Assembly: GCA_947441695.1 (NCBI GenBank)
Contig: CANEUK010000019.1
Location: forward strand, 1 to 12,294
Reading direction: 5' to 3'
DNA from: Rickettsiales bacterium
Lineage (GTDB): Bacteria; Pseudomonadota; Alphaproteobacteria; Rickettsiales; UBA1997
DNA length: 12,294 nucleotides
Shown: one piece after another, positions 6,596 to 12,294 of the stretch
Layout of the letters: every line of letters begins with the position of its first letter
Position numbering within the stretch: the first letter of the stretch is position 1
Notes under the pieces: generated by a model
Seen by the model: only the letters and a program-made list of their open reading frames with translations
Told to the model about the DNA's origin: nothing
Databases searched by the model: none
Position numbers and translations under genes: made by a program

Positions 6596-7012
6596 ATGGC
6601 TGAAAATCCTTACGTAGCAATTACCAACGACATTCAAATTACAATTTGGCCAGAATTTATCGATAGCAAATCAAGCCCCATTGGTAATCTTTTTATTTGG
6701 GCTTATCACGTTAGAATCGACAATAAAAGCTCTGAAACGGTTCAACTATTAAATCGCTATTGGAGAATTATTGATGAAAATGGCGCAGTTCAAGAAATTA
6801 GAGGCGACGGAGTGATTGGCGAGCAACCAATAATTTTGCCAGACGAATCATATCAATATAGCAGCGGAGTTCATTTGCGCCACCCTTCTGGAATTATGAA
6901 AGGAACTTACGAAATGCAAAAAATCTTAGAAAGCGGCAAAGAAAAAAATTTTGAAGTTAAAATTCCTGCATTTTCCTTAGACGTTCCAAGCCTTAAATCG
7001 GTAATAAATTAG
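6596..7012 (+). CDS. apaG: ApaG domain protein
   Basis: ApaG is a small fibronectin-III-like beta-sandwich protein widespread in proteobacteria. Mutants of it affect Co2+ resistance and Mg2+ efflux, and its molecular role is unclear. From the ATG at 6596 it has 138 residues, near the family norm. Conserved features are NRYWRIID (53-60), GDGVIGEQP (70-78, the GxGVxGxxP motif) and SSGVHLRHPSGIMKGTYEM (89-107). I chose 6596 because GGAG at 6581-6584 precedes it by 11 bases and the family sequence starts there. The longer GTG frame from 6488 begins inside the 87-bp element and adds 36 hydrophobic or irrelevant residues, and ATG 6533 has no ribosome site. The tsaB start follows its stop by two bases, so the two are likely cotranscribed. 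Confidence 0.9.
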   Translation: MAENPYVAITNDIQITIWPEFIDSKSSPIGNLFIWAYHVRIDNKSSETVQLLNRYWRIIDENGAVQEIRGDGVIGEQPIILPDESYQYSSGVHLRHPSGIMKGTYEMQKILESGKEKNFEVKIPAFSLDVPSLKSVIN

Positions 7013-7014
7013 AA

Positions 7015-7662
7015 ATGAAAATTCTTGCTTTTACCACAAGCGATAACTCAATTTCAGTTGCACTAATTTCAAACAAAAAACTAATCGCCAAAAACAACAT
7101 CGATGAATCGGGGCGACAAGCTGAATTAATAGTTTTAGAGATCGAAAAAATTCTTACCCAAAATAAAATTTGGTATAACGATTTAGATTTAATTTCTACC
7201 ACCAATGGCCCTGGAAGTTTTACCGGAACCAGAATTGCTCTTACTTGCGCGCGCACTATTAAAATTTCTACCAATATTCCCTTGGTTTTGCTGAATTCTT
7301 GCGAAGTAATTGCCTATAAATATCGAAAAATTTCTGACAATATTTTTGTTTTAATTGACGCAAAAGCCGATGAGTTTTTTTACTCGCAAAATCAGTCTCA
7401 ACCTAAATTGGCAAAACTTGAAGACCTTTCAAAAATCTTTCCTAAAAAAAGTTTTTTTCTCTGCGGTTCTGGCAAAAAAATTGCGGCTGAAATTTTACAA
7501 AAAGAAAATTTGGAGTTTGTAACTAACGAAGAAAAAGATGAAATAGAGGCAGATTTGGTTGGATTTTTAGCTTTAAAAAAATTTCAAAAACAAAAAGTTT
7601 CTAGCCAAAATTTAAACCCAATTTACTTGAGAGAACCAAAAATTTCTGCCAGAAAAAAATAG
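7015..7662 (+). CDS. tsaB: tRNA t6A biosynthesis protein TsaB
   Basis: TsaB is the non-catalytic partner of TsaD in the complex that places threonylcarbamoyl on A37 of ANN-decoding tRNAs. The 215-residue protein has the ASKHA-type N-terminus MKILAFTTSDNSISVAL (1-17) and the signature NGPGSFTGTR (64-73), followed by an alanine-rich helix. The length is normal for bacterial TsaB. It lacks the metal-binding histidines of TsaD, which separates the two. It starts two bases after the apaG stop. The frequent neighbour rimI is absent. The stop codon lies within the first unit of a 12-bp tandem repeat, so the last codons are AT-rich and probably variable. Confidence 0.92.
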   Translation: MKILAFTTSDNSISVALISNKKLIAKNNIDESGRQAELIVLEIEKILTQNKIWYNDLDLISTTNGPGSFTGTRIALTCARTIKISTNIPLVLLNSCEVIAYKYRKISDNIFVLIDAKADEFFYSQNQSQPKLAKLEDLSKIFPKKSFFLCGSGKKIAAEILQKENLEFVTNEEKDEIEADLVGFLALKKFQKQKVSSQNLNPIYLREPKISARKK

Positions 7663-7702
7663 CTTAAAAATAGCTGAAAAAATAACTCAAAAAATAGCTG
7701 AA
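7656..7702. repeat. 11-12 bp tandem repeat overlapping the tsaB stop
   Basis: Four units of the form AAAATAGCTGAA lie head to tail: 7656-7666 (AAAATAGCTTA), 7667-7678, 7679-7690 (AAAATAACTCAA) and 7691-7702. The tsaB stop TAG (7660-7662) is in the first. The tract lies immediately before the 15-bp repeats. Confidence 0.65.
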
Positions 7703-7705
7703 AAA

Positions 7706-7774
7706 CAAAAATGACAGGGGCAAAAATGACAGGGGCAAAAATAACAGGGGCAAAAATAACAGGGGCAAAAATGA
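7706..7774. repeat. 15-bp tandem repeat next to tRNA-Cys
   Basis: There are four complete units of CAAAAATGACAGGGG (7706-7720 and 7721-7735) or CAAAAATAACAGGGG (7736-7750 and 7751-7765), then a partial unit CAAAAATGA (7766-7774) that abuts the tRNA 3' end. On the tRNA strand each unit gives a five-T run after CCCCTGT(T/C)A, so the tract forms the tRNA-Cys trailer. Units are contiguous, which rules out CRISPR. The unit length is a multiple of three, and this keeps spurious frames open through it. Confidence 0.85.
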
Positions 7775-7849
7775 TGGAGGCCGGGGTCGGAATTGAACCG
7801 ACGCATAGGAGCTTTGCAGGCTCCTGCATTACCACTTTGCTACCCAGCC
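7775..7849 (-). tRNA. tRNA-Cys (anticodon GCA)
   Basis: The minus strand folds into a complete 75-base cloverleaf. It has acceptor GGCTGGG paired with CCCGGCC (one G-T pair), a 3-bp D stem GCA/TGC as is usual for bacterial tRNA-Cys, anticodon stem GGAGC/GCTCC with loop CTGCAAA (anticodon GCA), a five-base variable loop, T stem GTCGG/CCGAC with loop TTCAATT, discriminator U73 (the cysteine identity base) and an encoded CCA. It is convergent with tsaB and divergent from pgi. The extra G at 7850 could only form a poorer acceptor, so the 5' end is set at 7849. Confidence 0.97.
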
Positions 7850-7860
7850 CTAAATTGGAA

Positions 7861-7878
7861 TTTTTTTTTAAAAAAAAA
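7861..7878. other. T9A9 homopolymer palindrome
   Basis: Nine T followed by nine A lie 11 bases upstream of the tRNA-Cys 5' end, between tRNA-Cys and pgi. Such tracts bend DNA and can act as UP-like elements. They are also prone to length variation and sequencing error. Confidence 0.5.
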
Positions 7879-7914
7879 GATAAACAAAAACTAAAAGCGC
7901 AATCTAAAAACCAA

Positions 7915-7944
7915 TTACAAGATTACAAGCCTTAGACTTATACA
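7915..7944 (+). promoter_or_regulatory. Possible pgi-dsbB promoter
   Basis: TTACAA (7915-7920) and TATACA (7939-7944) are 18 bases apart, each a 4/6 match to the sigma-70 consensus. Transcription would begin about 18 bases before the pgi ATG. The match is tentative in AT-rich DNA. Confidence 0.35.
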
Positions 7945-7968
7945 AAACCAAATTAACTTAAAGTTGTC

Positions 7969-9201
7969 ATGAAAAAAACTTTATATTCGCAGCATTTTAA
8001 AAATAATTTACCGCAAAAAAATCTTAAAAAATTTCAAGAAACTTTATCGCAATGCGCAACAAAATTGCGTCAGCAAATAAAAAATTCTGAACTTGCTTCA
8101 ATTGAAGTGGCTTTTGATCAAAATGACTTAAAAGAATTTGAAAAATTAGCTAAGAAAATTTTGCCTTACCAAAAAATTCTAGTAATTGGCGTTGGCGGCT
8201 CAAGCTTGGGCGGCAAAACTTTAGCGGCGTTAAAATTTCAAGATAAATTAGAATTTTTAGAATCAATCGACCCCACAACTGTTAAAAATTGTCTGTCAAA
8301 AATTGACTTCAAAAATACTTTTTTTTTAGTAATCAGCAAATCTGGCGAAACCATCGAAACCATCTGCCAAACCTTGATAATACTAGACAAAATCAAGAAA
8401 CTTAAAATCGAAAATTACGCCAAACAATTCTTATTTATCACCGAATCAAAAACCAATTCTATCGCCAAAATCGCTCAAGAAATTGACGCTCCAATTGCCA
8501 ATCACCCAAATAATATTGGAGGCAGATATTCTTGTTTTTCGATTGTCGGAATGTTGCCAGCAATTTTGGTTGGTCTTGATGCTAAAAAAATTCGTATGGG
8601 TGCCAAAAAAATTGTCGATAATTTTTTAGATCACGACGAGATCGTTAATTCTTGTTTGGCGCAAATAGCCCTTTATTCTCAAGGCTTCACAGGAAATGTG
8701 ATTATGCCTTATATTGATAATTTAAAAAATTTTACCGATTGGTATCGCCAACTTTGGGCAGAATCATTGGGCAAAAATGGCTTTGGTTCGGTTCCAATAA
8801 ATTCGATGGGAACCGTAGATCAACATAGTCAATTGCAGCTTTATCTTGAAGGGCCAAAAGATAAATTTTTCACTTTTTTAACGCTAAAAAATCAGCCTGA
8901 TAATTTTTTGATTAAAGATTTAAAATCTTGCCCAACTTTATTTGGGGGCAAAAAATTAAGTAAAATTGTTGAAGTTGAACAAAACACCACAATTGAAGTT
9001 TTGAATCAAAAAAAATTACCAATCCGAATATTCGAGATTGAAAAATTAGACGAAGAAGTTTTGGGTGCGCTGATGATGCAAATGTTTTTAGAAACAATTT
9101 TGATGGCTTATGTCAAAAATATTAACCCGTTTGACCAGCCAGCAGTTGAACTAAGAAAGAATTTGGCAAAAAAAATTTTAAAGAAAAATGTTAAAAATTA
9201 G
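7969..9201 (+). CDS. pgi: Glucose-6-phosphate isomerase
   Basis: This enzyme interconverts glucose-6-phosphate and fructose-6-phosphate in glycolysis and gluconeogenesis, in the cytoplasm. At 410 residues it belongs to the short bacterial form (the E. coli enzyme is about 550). Two SIS domains carry the substrate-binding motifs GVGGSSLGGK (74-83) and SKSGETIET (123-131). Catalytic candidates follow the family: R186 in GGRYS, E265 in LWAESLGKN, H286 in GTVDQHSQ and K397 in the C-terminal DQPAVELRK. All catalytic motifs are present, so the enzyme should be active. The start is ATG at 7969, with no Shine-Dalgarno. Its last 14 bases overlap the start of dsbB. Confidence 0.95.
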   Translation: MKKTLYSQHFKNNLPQKNLKKFQETLSQCATKLRQQIKNSELASIEVAFDQNDLKEFEKLAKKILPYQKILVIGVGGSSLGGKTLAALKFQDKLEFLESIDPTTVKNCLSKIDFKNTFFLVISKSGETIETICQTLIILDKIKKLKIENYAKQFLFITESKTNSIAKIAQEIDAPIANHPNNIGGRYSCFSIVGMLPAILVGLDAKKIRMGAKKIVDNFLDHDEIVNSCLAQIALYSQGFTGNVIMPYIDNLKNFTDWYRQLWAESLGKNGFGSVPINSMGTVDQHSQLQLYLEGPKDKFFTFLTLKNQPDNFLIKDLKSCPTLFGGKKLSKIVEVEQNTTIEVLNQKKLPIRIFEIEKLDEEVLGALMMQMFLETILMAYVKNINPFDQPAVELRKNLAKKILKKNVKN

Positions 9202-9706
9202 TTCAAAAAACTTATTAATTTTTTTGGGCTTGGCCGCAAGTTTGGCGTTAATTCTTGCCTATGTCGCTCAATATGTTTTTGACTATCAGCCTTGCATTTT
9301 GTGCTTTTATCAACGCAAGCCTTTTTTTGCCGTGATTGCTTTTGCGCTGGTTGGTTTGGTTTTTTCAAAATCGCAAAAATCACAAAAAATTGCCGTTTTT
9401 CTTTGCGCCATTTCTTTGCTAATCAATTGCGCAATTGCCTTTTATCACGTTGGAGTTGAGCAAAAAATTTTTAAAGGCCCGTCAACTTGTTCGTCAACAA
9501 ACCTAGAAAAAATTACTAATCTGGAAGATTTAAAAAATGCCTTCGCCAAAACCAAAGCCATCAGATGCGACGAACCCAGTTTTGTATTTTTGAAACTTTC
9601 AATGGCGGCGTGGAATTTTATTTATTGCCTGTTTTTGTTTGGATGCGTTTTGATTATGCCGATTAGTGAAAATTTAAATAAAATTCGCGCCTCACGAGCA
9701 AAATAA
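9188..9706 (+). CDS. dsbB: Disulfide bond formation protein DsbB
   Basis: DsbB is an inner-membrane quinone reductase that re-oxidises the periplasmic oxidase DsbA. The 172-residue protein has four predicted membrane helices (about 8-30, 44-60, 66-88 and 137-158) and both redox cysteine pairs: CILC (C36/C39) in the first periplasmic loop and C101/C127 in the second. R43, four residues after C39, matches the quinone-interacting arginine of E. coli DsbB (CVLCxxxR). The spacing between pairs is close to E. coli. The start is ATG at 9188, inside the end of pgi, so translation is probably coupled and the two form an operon. No dsbA is in the window. A terminator follows 45 bases after the stop. 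Confidence 0.93.
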   Translation: MLKISSKNLLIFLGLAASLALILAYVAQYVFDYQPCILCFYQRKPFFAVIAFALVGLVFSKSQKSQKIAVFLCAISLLINCAIAFYHVGVEQKIFKGPSTCSSTNLEKITNLEDLKNAFAKTKAIRCDEPSFVFLKLSMAAWNFIYCLFLFGCVLIMPISENLNKIRASRAK

Positions 9707-9749
9707 TTTCTTCAACAAAAATTTCTCAAATATTGAGTAAAACTATTTT

Positions 9750-9785
9750 AGCCTCAAAACGCGCAATTTTGGGCTTTGTTTTTTT
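9750..9785 (+). terminator. Intrinsic terminator after dsbB
   Basis: The stem is AGCCTCAAAA (9750-9759) with TTTTGGGCT (9767-9775), with one bulged T and the loop CGCGCAA, followed by TTTGTTTTTTT. It sits in the convergent gap between dsbB and the restriction-methylase gene and fits plus-strand termination. The opposite strand has only a weak T-run. Confidence 0.65.
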
Positions 9786-9819
9786 GGCATAAATTCGAGT
9801 TCATTTTGCTAAAAAATTG

Positions 9820-12294
9820 CTAAAAAATTTCAGAAATTTTTGCCATTTGCAAAATACTAAATTCTAAAGCTTTGATGGTTTTGGTTAAATGATTTATCTC
9901 GTCGAAGCTTAAATTGCGGTCTTTGCGCTCATTTAAAAATTTATCCAAAACTTGATAGCCGCCAATTTTAAATTGAAAAATTTCTTCGCTGACATTTTCG
10001 AAATAGCTGGTTTTGTTGAAAAAAAGTTGGCTGCTTTGGGTTTTAAAAATTGGTTTTTGGCAAATATAATCAAATTTTTTGTCAGTGGTTTTAGCCACGC
10101 CAATTGAGCTTTGGGGCGTTTTTTTAAGCAAATGAACCTCGATTAATTCGCTGCCTAAATCGGACAATTTCTTAAAAATTTCAACATCCTCAACAAAAGG
10201 AACGCGCGGAAAATCAATTTTTAAAAACTCCAAATATTTGGCGCGATAATTTGAACTGTGCAAAACCGCGTAAATATAGCCCAAAATGGCTTCGGGCGAA
10301 ATTTTTTGCCCATATTTTTGCTGATATTTTTGCCCGTATTTTTTATTGACGAATTCGCGAAATTCGGCAGTGAAATTTTCGGTTTTGGCGGTGTTTAAAT
10401 CTTTTGTTTCGCTGGCTTTTGCGCTAAATAAATCGGAAGCCAAATTGGAGTTTTGGGCTTGGCTTTGTTGCTTTGAGAGGTTTTTTAAGTAAAGCGGCGC
10501 AAAGTTTGTTTCGGAGCCAGTATTTTTACCTCCAAGGGCGCGATCTACTAAGTCTGTTGAAATAAAACCGTAATCAAAATTTTTATTTTTTGATATTCTT
10601 GGAAAAACTAACCCCAAATTCTCTTCTTCTAAAAAATGCCGCATAATGCTTATTCGGTCTCTTCCAACAAGTTTTCGGTCATAATAAATTTTTCTTACAT
10701 CAAACGGTCGATAAGAAATATTTTTTACTAAATTTGGTTCAAATTTTTCTATTTTTTGCAAAAACTCACCTTCAGAAAATGAAATTAGCTTTTTGTCATC
10801 TTCGGTTTGAACGCCACAATTATATTCCCTAAAAATCTCATGAACTCCCCAAGCCTCGCCATAATTTTCAATTGGCTGCAAATCTTTAATTGGCGTAAAA
10901 AAACTTAAATCGTCAACAAAGCTGGTGCGCTTGGTTTTGCTAGCTTTTTTGTCGTCAGATTTTTTGGCTTTTTTGTTCGATTTACTTTGCAAACCAGTTT
11001 GTTCTTCAAGCAGATTTTCTTTTTTGCCCCAACGGGTTTTTCTGAATTCTTGGTTGAATTTTTGCCAATCAATTTGGGCAAAGTTTTGCGGCAATTGGGT
11101 TTCTAAAATTTCTTTTAGTTTGTCGTTTCTTTTGCCCCAAAAATCGCGATAAAAAACTTGGCAATCGCCTTTATACTCAATCAAATTCGACTTATCGTCG
11201 AATTTGGCAAGCTTTGAATTGCTGCGAGGCGAATGAATCGCCTCATTCGCAATAGATTTTTGGTTTTTATTAAATTCGGTATTTTCAATTGGTTTGGGTA
11301 TAGAATTGGGGTTTTTTACCAAAATTGAAATGCAAGTTCCTTGTTTGATGGCAAAAACATTTTCGTCTTTTTCGCCATTTGGCGTGGTTTCGACAATGTT
11401 TGAATTGCCGTGTAAATTGAGAATGTAAATGCTCGAAAAATCTTTAAGCAAAAGCCCGCGCATTTTGCGGTGCGTGATGCCGTTTAAAAAACTGTTATTG
11501 GTAATTATGCCAACAATTCCTTTGCCGTTTTTGGCAATTTTGGCGTGAGCAAAACGAATGAATTTTATGTAGTCGTCATTTAGCTGATTAATGTTTTTTT
11601 CGTCTTGCGGTTTGTAGTCTTCAAGCAATTTGCCAATTGGGGTTAATTTGCCTTTTTTGTCTTTGCTGGGGTTTTTAGAACGCACATTATAAGGCGGATT
11701 GCCCAAAATGGCGATAATTTCAGAATTGTTCTTAATTTTTGCGGCTTCGCGCCCTTCAAGCGAAATTGCGGCGTTTAAAAAATCATAACTCGTCTGTTTG
11801 TCGTCGTCGGTTCTATCTTCTAGCGTGTTGGTCAAATAAATTTGCACGCGGTTTTGCGACAATTCTGTTAAATCGAAACCACGTTCTTTTAAAAATTGCG
11901 AAAGCTTTAAATGCGCAATTGCATAAGCCGAAATCAACAACTCAAAACCAAAAATATTTTTTAAAAGGTGGTTTTGCAAAATATCTTCAAAGGCAAAAGA
12001 TTTTTTATCAAATTGCGGCTTGTTTAAAATATTTTTAAAAATTTCGAGCAAAAAAGTTCCGGTTCCGCAAGCAAAATCAAGGCATTTCACTTGTTTATTG
12101 GCAAGTCCGTCGGCAAGTAAAAATTCTTTTTGCAAAATTTGGTCAACCGAACTCACAATAAATTCAACAATTGCTGGCGGCGTGTAATAAACGCCGCGAT
12201 CAACCCGCAATTCTTGGTCGAATGCGCCCAAAAAATCTTCGTAAAAATAAATGTAGGGGTCTTTTTCGTTGGTGGTTTTGGTTTTAAAATTCAA
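9820..12294 (-). CDS. Type ISP restriction-modification enzyme, methyltransferase and specificity part (partial)
   Basis: This is an 824-residue fragment. Its first codon is a TTG at the very edge, so the true N-terminus lies outside the window. Motifs of a gamma-class adenine-N6 methyltransferase are clear: GVYYTPP (34-40), SAM-binding LDFACGTGTF (72-81), GFEL (116-119) and catalytic NPPY (199-202). The C-terminal part has the target-recognition pattern of Type ISP enzymes (LlaBIII-like): YRPFDVRKIYYDRKLVGR (528-545), NLGLVFPRIS (559-568) and FAPLYL (598-603). Full-length members carry an N-terminal nuclease and helicase in the same chain and both methylate and cut DNA, and those parts should lie to the right. 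Odd features are an in-frame 87-bp element (residues about 345-373), a lysine-rich linker near 436-456 and a KYGQ-type repeat at 652-664. The frame is intact throughout the visible part. Confidence 0.88.
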   Translation of the reverse strand: MNFKTKTTNEKDPYIYFYEDFLGAFDQELRVDRGVYYTPPAIVEFIVSSVDQILQKEFLLADGLANKQVKCLDFACGTGTFLLEIFKNILNKPQFDKKSFAFEDILQNHLLKNIFGFELLISAYAIAHLKLSQFLKERGFDLTELSQNRVQIYLTNTLEDRTDDDKQTSYDFLNAAISLEGREAAKIKNNSEIIAILGNPPYNVRSKNPSKDKKGKLTPIGKLLEDYKPQDEKNINQLNDDYIKFIRFAHAKIAKNGKGIVGIITNNSFLNGITHRKMRGLLLKDFSSIYILNLHGNSNIVETTPNGEKDENVFAIKQGTCISILVKNPNSIPKPIENTEFNKNQKSIANEAIHSPRSNSKLAKFDDKSNLIEYKGDCQVFYRDFWGKRNDKLKEILETQLPQNFAQIDWQKFNQEFRKTRWGKKENLLEEQTGLQSKSNKKAKKSDDKKASKTKRTSFVDDLSFFTPIKDLQPIENYGEAWGVHEIFREYNCGVQTEDDKKLISFSEGEFLQKIEKFEPNLVKNISYRPFDVRKIYYDRKLVGRDRISIMRHFLEEENLGLVFPRISKNKNFDYGFISTDLVDRALGGKNTGSETNFAPLYLKNLSKQQSQAQNSNLASDLFSAKASETKDLNTAKTENFTAEFREFVNKKYGQKYQQKYGQKISPEAILGYIYAVLHSSNYRAKYLEFLKIDFPRVPFVEDVEIFKKLSDLGSELIEVHLLKKTPQSSIGVAKTTDKKFDYICQKPIFKTQSSQLFFNKTSYFENVSEEIFQFKIGGYQVLDKFLNERKDRNLSFDEINHLTKTIKALEFSILQMAKISEIF
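11175..11261 (-). repeat. 87-bp structured palindromic element inside the methylase gene
   Basis: This is the second copy of the element at 6403-6489, with the same length and no gaps. Hairpin I is GAGGCGA/TCGCCTC with loop TTCAT (plus-strand arms 11226-11232 and 11238-11244), with an alternative 8-bp pairing GCGAATGA/TCATTCGC. Hairpin II is CAAATTCGAC/GTCGAATTTG (plus-strand arms 11182-11191 and 11197-11206). The element is 29 codons long, keeps the methylase frame and encodes roughly KSIANEAIHSPRSNSK and the next dozen residues. It sits between the QGTCISILVKN strand and the VFYRDFWGKR motif, where I recall relatives having only a short loop. Confidence 0.82.

Noticed and set aside
7706..7774. 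Short regularly repeated units that could suggest a CRISPR array
   Set aside because: The units are contiguous with no spacers, so this is a simple tandem repeat.
7623..7835. Minus-strand open frame with FAPVI repeats
   Set aside because: It is formed by tRNA-Cys and the tandem repeats, is antisense to the end of tsaB and has no family resemblance.
7711..7935. Plus-strand open frame with MTGAK repeats followed by GVGIEPTHRSFAGSC
   Set aside because: The frame reads through the 15-bp tandem repeats and the antisense of tRNA-Cys. GVGIEPT-type peptides are a known artefact of translated tRNA antisense.
11739..12038. Plus-strand 99-codon frame opposite the methylase
   Set aside because: It is antisense to conserved methylase motifs, with arginine/leucine-rich composition typical of a shadow frame.

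Overview
The window is AT-rich DNA from a proteobacterium, most likely an alphaproteobacterium. The support is gene content: ApaG, DsbB, a bacterial-type GltX, and fluoride channel and S4-type pseudouridine synthase genes lying side by side, an arrangement I associate with alphaproteobacteria. Recognisable Shine-Dalgarno sequences are scarce. Intact metK and pgi argue against a strongly reduced Rickettsia-type genome. I cannot name the genus.

Layout. Positions 1-4485 read on the minus strand: the first 28 codons of a probable RluA-family pseudouridine synthase (cut by the window edge), crcB (fluoride channel), an AlbA_2/Schlafen-type protein that looks accessory, metK and gltX. A REP-like hairpin and short tandem repeats lie between the AlbA_2 gene and metK. 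From 4486 the plus strand takes over: a GspE/PilB-type secretion or pilus ATPase with a good sigma-70-like promoter, then apaG and tsaB two bases apart. Two tandem-repeat tracts and a minus-strand tRNA-Cys(GCA) follow. Next come pgi and dsbB, overlapping by 14 bases and closed by a terminator. From 9820 to the right edge, on the minus strand, is the C-terminal 824 residues of a Type ISP restriction-modification enzyme (methyltransferase and specificity parts), whose N-terminal nuclease/helicase half would lie outside the window.

Most genes are housekeeping: SAM synthesis, tRNA glutamylation, tRNA t6A modification, tRNA-Cys, sugar-phosphate isomerisation, disulfide formation and fluoride export. 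The AlbA_2 protein and the restriction enzyme are the accessory part.

The most unusual finding is an 87-bp structured repeat present twice at exactly the same length. One copy is in the gspE-apaG intergenic region (6403-6489). The other is in frame inside the restriction-methylase gene (11175-11261, minus strand). The copies align without gaps at 58 of 87 positions. Both fold into two consecutive hairpins, and six stem pairs differ in both bases while still pairing. A 21-bp match to its 3' part forms the end of the gltX coding sequence. This resembles the behaviour of Rickettsia palindromic elements, but I do not recognise this family.
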